In this document: positions 44,942 through 54,786 of the stretch, one piece after another
Layout of the letters: each line of letters starts with the position of its first letter
Position numbering within the stretch: the first letter of the stretch is position 1
Assembly: GCF_036924535.1 (NCBI RefSeq)
Contig: NZ_JAZHRT010000001.1
Coordinates: forward strand, 2,790,001-2,854,000
Origin: Bradyrhizobium sp. AZCC 2262
GTDB lineage: Bacteria > Pseudomonadota > Alphaproteobacteria > Rhizobiales > Xanthobacteraceae
Length of the DNA: 64,000 nt
Direction: 5' to 3'
Notes under the pieces: generated by a model
Told to the model about the DNA's origin: nothing
Database searches by the model: none
Seen by the model: only the letters and a program-made list of their open reading frames with translations
Translations under genes and position numbers: made by a program

Positions 44942-46790
44942 ATGCCCCGGATATCCCTAAAAATGGTCGGCGCGTCCGGACAGGGAGTAAACTCCATTGG
45001 CGCGATTATCGCCAAAGGTCTCAAAAGATCCGGATATTGCGTGTTCGGCTACCGCGAGTATCCCTCTCTCATCAAGGGCGGGCACGCGAGCTATCAGCTG
45101 GACATCTCGAATCAACGCATCCGCAGCACCGAAACCAAGGTGAATGTGCTTATCGCACTCAATCACCACGGACTCGAACTGAATATGGAGGAACTTAAAC
45201 CGGGGGGGATCGTTCTGCACGTGACGCCCGGGTGGCAGTTTCCGGAGCACCATCAAAAACTCATCGCGGAGCGAAGTCTTCGCGTCATCTATTTCCCAGT
45301 TGATGACATTCTTGATCGGCTTGGCGCAAGAGCAATCCTGTCGAACGTGCTGCTGACCGCCTTTGTCTGGTCCATGCTGGACCAGGACCTCGATGCCCTC
45401 AAGTCTCTCGTCGGAGAGAAGTTCGCGAAGAAGAAAGCGCTACTCGAACTCAACATGCGATGCATCGATGAGGGATTTTCCTTTGTCGATCCGGAGCAGG
45501 GGAGGATCTCCGTCGCGTTGCCGCCGCCTGACACGGATTTCGCCGGCCACCTCTTGATTACCGGCAGTCAAGCAATGGGGCTCGGCGCGGTTCACGCGGG
45601 GGTGCGGCTCTATGCCGGCTACCCGATGACGCCCTCAAGCCCTCTGTTGTCATTCGTTGCCGAGCTCGAAAACAAGACTCATATGGTGGTCAAGCAGGCA
45701 GAAGACGAAATCACGGCCGCGCAGATCGTGAGTGGGGCGATGTACATGGGAACCCGCGCGCTCACCGCCACCTCCGGTGTCGGATTCGATCTCATGAGCG
45801 AGACACTGTCGCTGAATGCCATGATCGAGAACCCGACGGTGTTTGTGTTGGCGCAACGGCCGGGTCCGGCGACGGGCCTGCCGACCTGGACGGCTCAAAG
45901 CGGTCTGTTGCAGGCCGCGAACTGCTCTGCCGGTGAATTCACGCGCTGCGTAATCTCGGTCAGCAACAGCCAGGATGCCTTCGATTTGATGCCGGTCGCA
46001 TTCAATCTGGCCGAGCAGTATCAAATCAGTGTCATTGTCCTCACCGACAAGCAGATCGCCGAGGCGCTCTACACGCAACAGCCTTACGACCTGGAAACGG
46101 CCGAAATTGATCGTGGCAGGCTCGTCGTCGATCCCGAAAAGCTGAAATTGCTGAAATCGTCTGATCGATTTGATCCGCACGCCAAGAGCGGCGTTTCGTT
46201 GCGATGGCTTCCCGGCAGCGAGGCGGCGACCTATTGCGCCCAGGGCGACGAACACAATTCCATGGGCGCGGTGGATGAGTCCAGCCTCAACACCAAGTCG
46301 CAAATGGAAAAGCGATTGAAGAAGTTCCACGGATTAAAAGCCGGGTTTCCCGCGCCTCATTTGAGTATCTGCGGTCGCAGCGCAACGACCACCGACTGGA
46401 TGGATACAGGCGACGAAATCGAGTTGCTCGCGATCGGCTGGGGGAGCACCGGCGACGTATTGCAAGACGTGATGTGCAGCGACGAACTGCGAGGCGCGGA
46501 AGATCGCTTATTTGCACTACACCTATCTCTGGCCGCTCCGCACCGACGAACTTCGGAGATTGGCCATGCGGTCGAAACGCATCGTCCTGGTGGAGCAGAA
46601 CTATCAGGGGCAGTTGGGCATGCTCATCAGGATGGAATGCGGCATGGATATCCCGGATAGAATTCTCAAGTACGACGGCCGGCCGTTTTTCTACGATGAA
46701 CTTCTTGCATCGGTCATGGAGAGATGCGCGAGCGCTTCTGAAGGCGAACAGAATGTTCCCGATCGCGTGCGTGCAGGTACCCCGTCATGA
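44942..46790 (+). pseudogene. 2-oxoacid:acceptor oxidoreductase, fused gamma-alpha subunit, frameshifted near the 3' end
   Basis: KorA-type large subunit. The gamma domain comes first (LKMVGASGQGVNSIGAIIAK, YPSLIKGGHASYQLD), then the alpha domain (TGSQAMGLGAVHAGVRLYAG, MTPSSPLLSFVAELE, TSGVGFDLMSETLSLNAMIE, AQRPGPATGLPTWTAQSGLL). At about 46490 the frame shifts by one base: KIAYLHYTYLWPLRTDELRR, RSKRIVLVEQNYQGQLGMLI and the normal C-terminus continue one frame over to 46790, while the first frame runs on as nonsense to 46660. About 100 residues would be lost. A sequencing error or a real lesion are both possible; no slippery heptamer is seen. Partner: the beta subunit that starts four bases before this frame ends. 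Confidence 0.8.
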
Positions 46791-47674
46791 ATGTCGCTCT
46801 GCAGACCCGCCCGCCCGCTCTTTCCGAATACTATTCGGAAACCAAATGCATCTGGTGTGACGGCTGCGGCAACTATGGCATTTGGACGGCCGTGAAGTAT
46901 GCGCTGGTAGAACTGAATTTGCATCCATGGCAGGTTTGCCTTTGCTACGATGTCGGTTGTAACGGCAACGGATCTGACAAGATCGAGGGCTACCGCTTCC
47001 ATGGGCTCCATGGCCGCGTCATCCCGTTTGCAGCAGGCGCGAAGCTTGCAAACATGAGGATTCCGGTCATCGCCTTCGCCGGGGACGGCGCGACCTTCTC
47101 GGAGGGTATCGGGCATTTGATCCATGGCGTGAGGAGCAATTATCCCATCACATTTGTCCTGCACAACAATACGAACTACGGGCTGACGACCGGGCAGGCG
47201 AGTTCGCTCACGCCGCAGGGCCAGTCGATGAACACAAGTCCCAACGGGATTCCCGAGCATACGTTGGCCAGCATGGAGTTGATCTTCTCGCTCAATCCCA
47301 CCTTCGTTGCTCGTGGCTTTAGCGGTGACATCAAGTTGATGACCCGCATTCTCAAGGCCGCGATTCAGCACCGCGGCTTTGCCTTTGTCGAGATGCTGCA
47401 GGCGTGTCCGACTTACAATCACTTCGCGACGCACGAATATCTGCTGAACAAGTACTTCGATGCAAATGCCGATGGTCACGACCCGAGCAACCTGCAGCAG
47501 GCGAAGGCGCTCGCTACGCAGGTTCAGGATCGCATCGCCTGTGGCATTCTTTATCAACGCGGAGACATTCCGCACTTCTATGACCGGCTAATTCCGCGGC
47601 AAGGCGTGGAAACGACCTGCGTGGAGGAGGTGAGGAGGTATGATGTGAGCAAGTACTGGAAGGAACTGGCGTGA
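46787..47674 (+). CDS. 2-oxoacid:acceptor oxidoreductase, beta (thiamine diphosphate) subunit
   Basis: 295 aa, ATG at 46787 (ATGA overlap with the second frame of the large subunit, which supports that frame as the real C-terminus). CIWCDGCGNYGIWTAVKYAL at the N-terminus, thiamine diphosphate motif AFAGDGATFSEGIGHLIHGV ending in HNNTNYGLTTGQ (GDG-NN type), and ALQACPTYNH-like LQACPTYNHFATHEYL. With the large subunit it decarboxylates a 2-oxoacid (oxoglutarate or pyruvate type) to the acyl-CoA and reduces ferredoxin or flavodoxin. Confidence 0.87.
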   Translation: MNVALQTRPPALSEYYSETKCIWCDGCGNYGIWTAVKYALVELNLHPWQVCLCYDVGCNGNGSDKIEGYRFHGLHGRVIPFAAGAKLANMRIPVIAFAGDGATFSEGIGHLIHGVRSNYPITFVLHNNTNYGLTTGQASSLTPQGQSMNTSPNGIPEHTLASMELIFSLNPTFVARGFSGDIKLMTRILKAAIQHRGFAFVEMLQACPTYNHFATHEYLLNKYFDANADGHDPSNLQQAKALATQVQDRIACGILYQRGDIPHFYDRLIPRQGVETTCVEEVRRYDVSKYWKELA

Positions 47675-47997
47675 GTGAAATCCAACGCGGCGGCATCATC
47701 GTCACACCGACAATATCGTCCTTTAGATACGATCGGATCGCATTATGCCTGCGGTTAATACTGGGGCAGCCAGGAGCACATCGCGCGATACGCGGGATCA
47801 GTAGATTGCTCCACTCGATCTTATAAAAGATGCTCGTGGAGTGAGTGCGTGGCTCAACGCCGTTTCCTTTGAATCATCTCCTGCAAGGCCGCGGTGATAA
47901 AGTGCAACGCTCGGATGTCAACACGAGGTTCTTTTACGGCTACAACGGTATTATCCTGCCAGCGCTGCTCCTCAACTAACCGTCCTGGACGATCTAA
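47675..47997. other. Spacer after the oxidoreductase genes
   Basis: No gene or hairpin of note seen. Confidence 0.3.
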
Positions 47998-48623
47998 ATG
48001 AGCGTGCCAATGTCAAAGAAACAACCATTCGTAGCCCTACTATTGCTGCTGATCTGTACACCCGCCTACGCCGGCGCCATGTCGGAAAGCGTCAACGCGG
48101 CCAGGAACAGGATGCAAATGGCGGTGGACTTACCGACGAGGTGATAAGCCGTGAACTTGAGTTGTTCCGAGGCGCGGAAGTATCACTGCGCCAGGCGCTG
48201 AAGATAGCCGGCAGCCTTCATCCCGGTTCGAGGATCGTGGATGTCAGCTTTGATGGCGGCTCCGGCTCACCCGTTTATCGCGTCAAGGCGTTTCGGGAGG
48301 ACCGTGTCTGGGAAGATACGATCGACGCTAGGACAGGACAGGTTGCAGGCAATGCTATAGTATTACCCATGAGTGAGTTGAACCTGGAGGATCGCCTCAA
48401 CTTGATAGCCATGCAATCTGTCCGGCACGAGCTTGCAGATGCAGTCTCTGTAGCTGAGGAAAACACGTCAGGAAAGGCGCTCAGTGGCGGACTGATGAGC
48501 GAAGCTGGCAAGCTGAACTTTGTGATCGTGGTTCTGTCGGGCACCAACCTCAGGCAGGTTATGCTCGAGCCGCCCAGCGCCAACAACCTAGAAACGTTTC
48601 CACGTCGTTCAAAGGAGCATTGA
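47998..48623 (+). pseudogene. Secreted PepSY-domain protein, frameshifted after the signal peptide
   Basis: The ATG at 47998 gives a signal peptide (MSKKQPFVALLLLLICTPAY, then AGAMSESVNAARN) that ends at a stop 48 codons on. The PepSY domain lies in another frame, open through GGGLTDEVISRELELFRGAE, VSLRQALKIAGSLHPGSRIV, DVSFDGGSGSPVYRVKAF and DTIDARTGQV to 48623. A one-base change in GCGGCCAGGAACAGG would join them. PepSY domains are found in periplasmic peptidase-inhibitor or sensor proteins. A GTG at 48141 could start a cytoplasmic form, but that would lack export. Confidence 0.6.
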
Positions 48624-50030
48624 CGGAACCGACACTCAATGAATCTGCCAAGGTTTGGGCGATTAGTGAATCCACGGGTGACAAAGCACGTATCGCGCGT
48701 CGCAGTCGAACAGACTCGGGTCGCGTCCTATCAGAACGGCGGCTTCTGGCGCAAAGCGGCCATTGCGCTCTATTCAAAAGGCGGATCAATTTTGCCTCTC
48801 GTTTGCCGGAGCTACCCAAAGCTGGCTCGTGATGGATCGGGCCGAAGGGTGGTAGTCGCCATTCCGACAAAGAGAAATTCCCTAATGGTCTCAATCATCC
48901 GGAAGGCTGCAAAATGTCGGAATGGCCCTTGCACGGATTGCGGAATTTCCCGACTTCCAAGCTGAATACGACGCTTAGGTGCGTGCCGCCTTCTGCCGCT
49001 TTTCACGCGGCTATCTCGAACAACAATTTGAGACGGTTGGGATTTAAACCTACTAAGCGGATAGCTCAAACGTACGCTGGTAGCGCACGAACGGCGGTTC
49101 TTGGTAAATTTGAAGATGCCGCGTAGCGAGTTACGCTGTCCGCCAAAAAGAAGGCAGGACCCCCAAGGTAGTGTGAGCGATGTAGCGGACCACTGACTCG
49201 AACCTCCGACCGCTCACCCAGCCCCCCGCACGCGCACCAAAAGATCCGAGTGCTGCAGCGAGGCGTTCTCGCCGAGAACGCCGCATTGAAATCGCAACGA
49301 ACTGGGACTCTCGGTCCACCCCGCTGGGCAACGCGGGACTAAAATGCGGCGTGACCGATACGTCGGACGTAGGGTCGCGGCGAGCGTGCTGCGATGGGCC
49401 ACGGCAGGAGTTTTGCAAACGTCTCAGAAGTGGCCGGAAATAGCCGGATCAAAATATAGGGAGTTTGCAAAACCAGGTGAGAGATTTCAAAGGCTTAGCA
49501 CAAAAGCTGTTGTGCTACCGTTACACCATTCCCCAAGAATTGCTCAATGACATCAATGGCTTATATGGATGTCCGGGCAATCGGCTGGAGCGGGATTTTG
49601 CAAATCACCGCTTTCGCTGGTGCGTCGTTCTACTCGCTCGGTCCGGGCCTTGGCAAGCGCGGAAGGAGGGGCATTTTCGGGCTAAGGGCCGGCTTGGGCC
49701 GGTGCCGTTTGTCTGCTTGGGGGCCGTGCGCATAGCGGCGAGGGCACCGACATTCGATTGCGGCAAGTTCGGCTGTTGCGGCTTTGGTTTGCGGTAAAAC
49801 CTTGTCGACGCGGGCGAGCCGGATGCACGGCAGGCGCCCGATTAAATCGCAAGCACGGCTTTTGATTTTCTGCCGTCTGTCGCGAGAGCTGTGCTGCCCT
49901 GGGCGGCAACTTGCCGATACCAATCGGCCATGCAATGCTGAATGCCTAAAGAACAACAAGATAGCGGTGGCTGTTAAGCCGGCCGCATATCCAGGGCTCA
50001 AAGAAGCCCGGCATTGGGGGAGATTTTCAA
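48624..50030. other. Gene-poor stretch with decayed DNA
   Basis: 1.4 kb without a convincing gene; the frames present have no protein character. A tRNA-Gln-like half lies at 49500-49535 on the minus strand, and a T-loop-like GGTTCGAGTC occurs near 49197-49206 on the minus strand. This may be the right scar of the accessory region before the intact chromosomal genes that follow. Confidence 0.4.
49500..49535 (-). pseudogene. tRNA-Gln-like 5' half
   Basis: Read on the minus strand from 49535: TGGGGAATGGTGTAACGGTA then GCACAACAGCTTTTGTG. This fits the acceptor 5' strand, D-arm (GGTGTAACGGTAGCAC) and start of the anticodon stem-loop with TTTTG (UUG anticodon) of alphaproteobacterial tRNA-Gln. The 3' half does not follow: no matching T-arm or TTCCCCA acceptor strand is found. 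So it is a fragment, not a working tRNA. Confidence 0.45.
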
Positions 50031-51287
50031 ATGAAATTGAATCATGTCATAGGGCTGCTTTCCGCCGCTGCGATCTCGGTTGCGCTGGCAAGCGCGGCCG
50101 CGGCTCAGGACAAGACGGTCAAGATCGGCGCGATCTTTCCCTTGAGCGGCAACGCGGCCAGCGCCGGCGTGCACGGCAAGGCGGCGATCGAAACCGCGGT
50201 CGAGATCATCAACAGTGGCAATCCTGCGCTCGGCAATCTGCCGGTGACGAAGAATGCAGGCCTCAAGGGCCTCGGCGGCGCCAAGGTCGAAGTGGTCTTC
50301 GCCGATAACCAGGGCAGCCCCGCCACCGGGCAGAACCAGGCGCTTCGCCTGATCACCGAGGAGAAAGTGGTTGCGCTGACTGGCGCCTATCAGTCCGGTA
50401 TCACGCTGACCGCTAGCGCCATTGCCGAGAAATACAGCATTCCCTTTGTGAACGGCGAGTCGGTCGCAGCCAATCTCACCGAGCGCGGTTTCAAATGGTT
50501 CTTCCGGACAACGCCGGTGGCCGGAGATTTCGCCAAAATCTATCTCGACTTCCTCAAGGAGATGAAGGCGGGCGGACAGAAGGTCGACAACATCGCCCTT
50601 GTGCACGAAAACACCGAATACGGCACCTCGGTTGCGAACGTCATCACTGGCCTGTTCAAGGAGAACGGGCTCCCCGTCGCCCAGGACATCGCCTATTCGG
50701 CCAACACCACCGACGTGCAGAGCCAGGTGCTGCAGCTCAAGGAAAAGAAGCCGGATGTGGTGATCATGATCAGCTACACGTCGGACGCCATCCTCTACGC
50801 CAAGACGTTCCAGGCGCTGGACTACAAGCCGCCGATGATGATCGCCGACAATGCCGGCTTCTCCGATCCCTCGACGCTCAAGGCCGTCGGAAAGCAGATT
50901 CAGGGCATCTTCAATCGCTCCTCCTTTGCGATTGGTGCCGCGGGGTCGCCGACCTTCCTGATCAACGAGATCTACAAGAAGAAGAGCGGTGGGGACGATC
51001 TCGACGACACGGCGGCGCGCCAGATGCAGGGCTTCTTCGTGCTGGTCGAGGCGATCGACCGCGCCGGCTCGACCGATCCCGCCAAGATCCAGGCGGCGCT
51101 GAAGGCCACCGACCTCAAGCCCGATCAGTTGATCATGGGCTACAAGGGCGTGAAGTTCGACGACAAGGGCCAGAACGTGCTTGCCGCGGGACTGGTGATC
51201 CAGCTGCAGGACGGCGAGAACTACGTTCCGGTCTGGCCGAAGCAACTGGCCAAGACGGCGCCCGTCTTTCCCTACAAGGGCTGGTAG
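50031..51287 (+). CDS. livJ-like: Branched-chain amino acid-type ABC transporter, substrate-binding protein
   Basis: 418 aa, ATG at 50031, GGGGGAGA upstream. Signal peptide MKLNHVIGLLSAAAISVALA, then the LivJ-type periplasmic binding fold: KIGAIFPLSGNAASAGVHGK, FADNQGSPATGQNQALRLIT, VALTGAYQSGITLTASAIAE, FVNGESVAANLTERGFKWFF. It captures a small amino acid, amide or carboxylate in the periplasm and delivers it to the two permeases encoded next. Ligand specificity is not readable. First gene of a tight five-gene operon. Confidence 0.88.
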   Translation: MKLNHVIGLLSAAAISVALASAAAAQDKTVKIGAIFPLSGNAASAGVHGKAAIETAVEIINSGNPALGNLPVTKNAGLKGLGGAKVEVVFADNQGSPATGQNQALRLITEEKVVALTGAYQSGITLTASAIAEKYSIPFVNGESVAANLTERGFKWFFRTTPVAGDFAKIYLDFLKEMKAGGQKVDNIALVHENTEYGTSVANVITGLFKENGLPVAQDIAYSANTTDVQSQVLQLKEKKPDVVIMISYTSDAILYAKTFQALDYKPPMMIADNAGFSDPSTLKAVGKQIQGIFNRSSFAIGAAGSPTFLINEIYKKKSGGDDLDDTAARQMQGFFVLVEAIDRAGSTDPAKIQAALKATDLKPDQLIMGYKGVKFDDKGQNVLAAGLVIQLQDGENYVPVWPKQLAKTAPVFPYKGW

Positions 51288-51371
51288 CGCGTCTCAAGGG
51301 CGGGGCGTCAGTCTCGCCCTTTTTGATTTCGCTGCGCCCGCCATCGCTGATGCAAACCGCAAGTCGCTGTC

Positions 51372-52235
51372 ATGTCCTCCATTCTCGTTCAGGTGATCGT
51401 CGGCGGGCTGTTGCTCGGCGCGGTCTACGCGCTGTTCTCGTCCGGCCTCACCTTGATCTGGGGCATGATGAACATCGTCAACTTTGCCCACGGCGATTTC
51501 GTCATGCTCGGCATGTATGTCGCGTTCGTGGTGTGGACGGTGCTCGGCGTCGGACCGTTCGTCGGCGCGCCGGTAGCGGCGCTGGTTCTGGCGACGCTCG
51601 GCATAACAGTCTATTTCGGTCTGATCCGCAGCGTGATGAAGGGGCCGATGCTGGCCCAGATTCTCGGCACCTTCGGACTCGCGCTGCTGCTGCGTTACTC
51701 CGTGTTCTGGGGTTTCGGCGCCAACTTCCTGACACTGCCGGAAAATCTGGTCGGCGGCACCTATGACGTGCTCGGCATCAAGTTGCAGGCGTCGCGCCTG
51801 CTGGCCGGGGTGGTGGCGCTGCTGGTGACGCTGGGGCTGCATCTCTTGCTGACGCGAACGTCACTCGGCTCGAAGATGCTTGCGGTCGCCGAGGACGCCA
51901 CCGCGGCACAGTTGATGGGCATCCGTCCCGACAGCATGCAGGCGATTGCCTGGGCGATTGCCGCCGGCGCCACCGGGCTGGCTGGCGCGCTAATCGCGAC
52001 GTTCTTCTATGTCGCACCGACTGTCGGCGAGACGCTCGGCATCGTCGCCTTCGTCACGGTGTCGCTGGGCGGTTTCGGCAGCGTGCCCGGCGCGCTGGTG
52101 GCCGGGCTTCTGATCGGCGTGATCGAATCCGTTTCGGCTTACTGGATCGGCGCGGTCTACAAGGACATCGTGGTGTATTCGCTGTTCCTGTGTTTTCTCT
52201 GGTTCCGGCCACAAGGCCTGATGGGCAAGATGTGA
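51372..52235 (+). CDS. livH-like: LivH-type ABC transporter permease
   Basis: 287 aa, ATG at 51372. Eight or so hydrophobic segments in LivH order, opening ILVQVIVGGLLLGAVYALFS, then LIWGMMNIVNFAHGDFVMLG, the very characteristic LivH segment. EDATAAQLMGIRPDSMQAIA is the cytoplasmic coupling loop that contacts the ATPases. The TGA overlaps the ATG of the LivM gene by one base. Confidence 0.9.
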   Translation: MSSILVQVIVGGLLLGAVYALFSSGLTLIWGMMNIVNFAHGDFVMLGMYVAFVVWTVLGVGPFVGAPVAALVLATLGITVYFGLIRSVMKGPMLAQILGTFGLALLLRYSVFWGFGANFLTLPENLVGGTYDVLGIKLQASRLLAGVVALLVTLGLHLLLTRTSLGSKMLAVAEDATAAQLMGIRPDSMQAIAWAIAAGATGLAGALIATFFYVAPTVGETLGIVAFVTVSLGGFGSVPGALVAGLLIGVIESVSAYWIGAVYKDIVVYSLFLCFLWFRPQGLMGKM

Positions 52236-53218
52236 TGCGGCGTTTCATCTGGCCTACGGTCGCGCTCGCGCTCATCATCCTCTATCCGCTGGTGTTCACG
52301 ACGCCATTCCAGCAGCGGCTCGGCGCGCTGATCCTGCTCTACGCGATTGCGGCTTCAGCCTGGAATATCATCGGCGGCTATGCCGGGCAGGTGTCGGTCG
52401 GGCATGTCGTGTTCTTCGGCTGCGGTGCCTATGCCTCGATGGCGGCTTATTCGCATTTCGGGCTGCCACCTCTGGTCGGCATTCCCGTCGGCATCGCCGC
52501 CGCCGTCCTGATCGCCGCCGTGATCGGCGTGCCGACGCTGCGCCTGTCCGGGCATTATTTCAGCATGGCGACGATTGCGGTCGCCGAACTCGCGCGCCTG
52601 ATCGTTACCAACGTGGAAGTTCTCGGCGCCGCCGTCGGCCTCAGCGGCCCGACCGTGCCGCGTACCGTGTTCGATCTCTCCTTCATCTCGGCGCTGCCTT
52701 ATTACTACCTGTTCCTGGGCGTTCTCCTCATCACGCTCGGCATCACCTGGTGGATGACCAACAGCCGGATGGGATTTTATCTGCGTGCGATCAAGGATTC
52801 CGAGCGCGCCGCGCGTTCGCTGGGCGCGCCCGCAAGCCGCACCAAGCTTTATGCGTTCATGCTCAGTGCTGGCCTCACCAGCGTCGCCGGGGCGCTCTAT
52901 TCGATGATGTTCGGGTTCATCGATCCCGAGTCCGGCCTCGGTATCCTGATCTCGGTGAAAATGCTGATCATGGCGGCGCTGGGCGGCGCCGGTCTGTTAT
53001 TCGGGCCGCTGGTGGGAGCGGCGATCCTGGTGCCGCTGGAGGAGATTTCCAACAATCTGCTCGGCGGCAAGGGCGCGGGCCTTACGTTCGTCGTTTACGG
53101 CGCCATCATCGTGATCATCGCCCGGTTCCAGCCGGGCGGCATTCTGGCCTTGATCAACCGGCTGTGGGCCAGGCGCAAGCCTGCCGCTGTAGCGAAAGGA
53201 GCCTCACATGCTCCTTGA
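52235..53218 (+). CDS. livM-like: LivM-type ABC transporter permease
   Basis: 327 aa from ATG at 52235, which overlaps the livH stop by one base; an upstream frame reaching 52190 lies inside livH. Landmarks of LivM: AASAWNIIGGYAGQVSVGHV, FFGCGAYASMAAYSHFGLPP, LRLSGHYFSMATIAVAELAR, and the coupling loop FYLRAIKDSERAARSLGAPA. Its end overlaps the livG start by 11 bases. Confidence 0.9.
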   Translation: MRRFIWPTVALALIILYPLVFTTPFQQRLGALILLYAIAASAWNIIGGYAGQVSVGHVVFFGCGAYASMAAYSHFGLPPLVGIPVGIAAAVLIAAVIGVPTLRLSGHYFSMATIAVAELARLIVTNVEVLGAAVGLSGPTVPRTVFDLSFISALPYYYLFLGVLLITLGITWWMTNSRMGFYLRAIKDSERAARSLGAPASRTKLYAFMLSAGLTSVAGALYSMMFGFIDPESGLGILISVKMLIMAALGGAGLLFGPLVGAAILVPLEEISNNLLGGKGAGLTFVVYGAIIVIIARFQPGGILALINRLWARRKPAAVAKGASHAP

Positions 53219-53975
53219 AGCGCGCGACGTCACAAAGGCCTTCGGCAGCTTCAAGGCGGTCGATGCAGCCAGCGTGACGCTGGAGCAGGGCGACATCCTC
53301 GGCCTGATCGGGCCGAACGGCGCCGGCAAGTCGACCTTCTTCAATTGCCTCACTGGCGATCTCGTTTCGACCTCGGGCAAGGTGCTGTTCGAAGGCCATG
53401 ACATCACCGGCATGACGCCGGAGGCGAGGGCGCGGCTCGGCCTGGCACGCACCTTCCAGGTGCCGCAGACCTTCGAAGGCATGACGGTGTTGGAGAATGT
53501 GATGATCGGCGCGTTCCTGCGTACGCCGCATCGCGCACAGGCCGAGACCAGGGCGCGCGCCGTGCTGGAGCGCGTCGGAATGAGCCGGCTGGCGGACGCA
53601 CCGGCGCGATCGCTCGGCACGCCCGGCCGCAAGCGGCTGGAGATCGCGCGTGCGCTGGCGACTGAACCAAAAGTGCTTCTGCTCGACGAAGCCATGGCCG
53701 GCCTTACCCAGCAGGAGGTGAAGCTCGCGATCGACCTGGTGCGCGACATCCACCGCTCCGGCATCACGCTCGTCATTGTCGAGCACATCATGGAAGTCAT
53801 CATGTCGCTGGCGAGCCGGGTGGTGGTGTTCCACCAGGGCAAGGAGATCGCCCGCGGCAGCCCGCGCGAGGTCACGGCCAATCCTGCCGTCATCGCGGCC
53901 TATCTCGGCACCCGCGCCGCCAAGGCGGCCGCGGGCCATACGCCGATCGAGTTGATGGGCGGACCGGCGACATGA
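53208..53975 (+). CDS. livG-like: LivG-type ABC transporter ATPase
   Basis: 255 aa, ATG at 53208. Walker A GLIGPNGAGKSTFFNCL, LARTFQVPQTFEGMTVLENV (LivG hallmark), Walker B PKVLLLDEAMAGLTQQE and switch His VIVEHIMEVIM. The ABC signature, normally LSGGQ-like, reads ARSLGTPGRKRLEIARAL, so the first positions are changed (LGTPG), while the rest is normal. It couples ATP hydrolysis to import. The stop overlaps livF (ATGA). Confidence 0.9.
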   Translation: MLLEARDVTKAFGSFKAVDAASVTLEQGDILGLIGPNGAGKSTFFNCLTGDLVSTSGKVLFEGHDITGMTPEARARLGLARTFQVPQTFEGMTVLENVMIGAFLRTPHRAQAETRARAVLERVGMSRLADAPARSLGTPGRKRLEIARALATEPKVLLLDEAMAGLTQQEVKLAIDLVRDIHRSGITLVIVEHIMEVIMSLASRVVVFHQGKEIARGSPREVTANPAVIAAYLGTRAAKAAAGHTPIELMGGPAT

Positions 53976-54691
53976 GCGAGCACTTGCTCCGCATCGAGAA
54001 TCTCGAAGTTCGCTACGGCGACCTGATCGGCGTCTCCGACGTGTCGCTCCAGGTGCCGAAGGGCAGTGTGGTGGCGTTGCTCGGCTCCAATGGTGGCGGC
54101 AAGACCACGGTGCTCAATGCGATCGCGGGTCTCATCCCCGTGCATGCCGGGTCGATCCGCTTCAATGGCGAGGAGATCGGCGGCCAGAGCGCGTTTGCGA
54201 TCGTGCGCAAGGGGCTCGCGCTGTCGCCGGAAGGCTGGCGGCTGTTCGTGCAGCAGAGCGTAGAAAACAATCTGCTGCTCGGCGCGACGCCGCTGCGCGA
54301 CAAGGCGCGTGCGGCGACGCTGCTGGAACGCGTCTATGAGGTGTTTCCGAAATTGAAGGAGCGCCGCAGCCAGCGGGCGGGCACCATGTCCGGCGGCGAG
54401 CGACAGATGCTGGCGGTCGGACGCGCTCTGATGAGCGATCCAAAACTCCTGATGCTGGACGAACCGTCGCTCGGGCTCGCGCCCGCGGTCGTGGAGTCCA
54501 TGTACGAGACTTTTGGACGGCTGCATGGGGAAGGGCTGACGATCCTGCTTGCCGAGCAGTCGATCGAACTGGCGCTGGAAGTCTCGGACTTTGCGACGGT
54601 GTTGCAGGTTGGCAAGAGCGTCTTGTCTGGCACCGCCGCGGCGCTGGCCCAGGATCCGCAGGTGCAGAAAGCTTATCTCGGGACCGGGTGA
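53972..54691 (+). CDS. livF-like: LivF-type ABC transporter ATPase
   Basis: 239 aa, ATG at 53972. Walker A LLGSNGGGKTTVLNAIAG, signature GTMSGGERQMLAVGRAL, Walker B PKLLMLDEPSLGLAPAVVES, switch residue Gln in LLAEQSIELALEVS, which is usual for LivF. Last gene of the operon, followed by a REP-like inverted repeat at 54702-54783 that may end the transcript. Confidence 0.92.
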   Translation: MSEHLLRIENLEVRYGDLIGVSDVSLQVPKGSVVALLGSNGGGKTTVLNAIAGLIPVHAGSIRFNGEEIGGQSAFAIVRKGLALSPEGWRLFVQQSVENNLLLGATPLRDKARAATLLERVYEVFPKLKERRSQRAGTMSGGERQMLAVGRALMSDPKLLMLDEPSLGLAPAVVESMYETFGRLHGEGLTILLAEQSIELALEVSDFATVLQVGKSVLSGTAAALAQDPQVQKAYLGTG

Positions 54692-54701
54692 GGGAAGAAT
54701 G

Positions 54702-54783
54702 TAGGATGGGTAGAGCGAAGCGAAACCTATCATTGTTGCCGCGACGGCGGTTGATCGGTTTCGCTGCGCTCTACCCATCCTGC
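54702..54783. repeat. REP-like inverted repeat between convergent genes
   Basis: Arms TAGGATGGGTAGAGCGAAGC...GAAACC (54702-54727) and GGTTTCGCTGCGCTCTACCC...ATCC (54757-54783) are near-perfect complements around a 29-base loop. I recognise this as one of the common dispersed palindromes of Bradyrhizobium. It lies between livF and the convergent TetR gene and could work as a two-way terminator. Confidence 0.75.
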
Positions 54784-54786
54784 GAA

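Noticed and set aside
49197..49230. GGTTCGAGTC T-loop-like sequence on the minus strand
   Set aside because: No cloverleaf can be folded around it by eye, and it is not in register with the tRNA-Gln-like half 300 bases away.
49998..51245. 415-codon minus frame opposite the Liv binding protein
   Set aside because: Shadow frame; composition is typical of antisense to a GC-rich gene.
50495..51766. 423-codon frame over the Liv binding protein gene
   Set aside because: Arginine/glycine-rich shadow frame; the real genes livJ- and livH-like lie in other frames with clear motifs.
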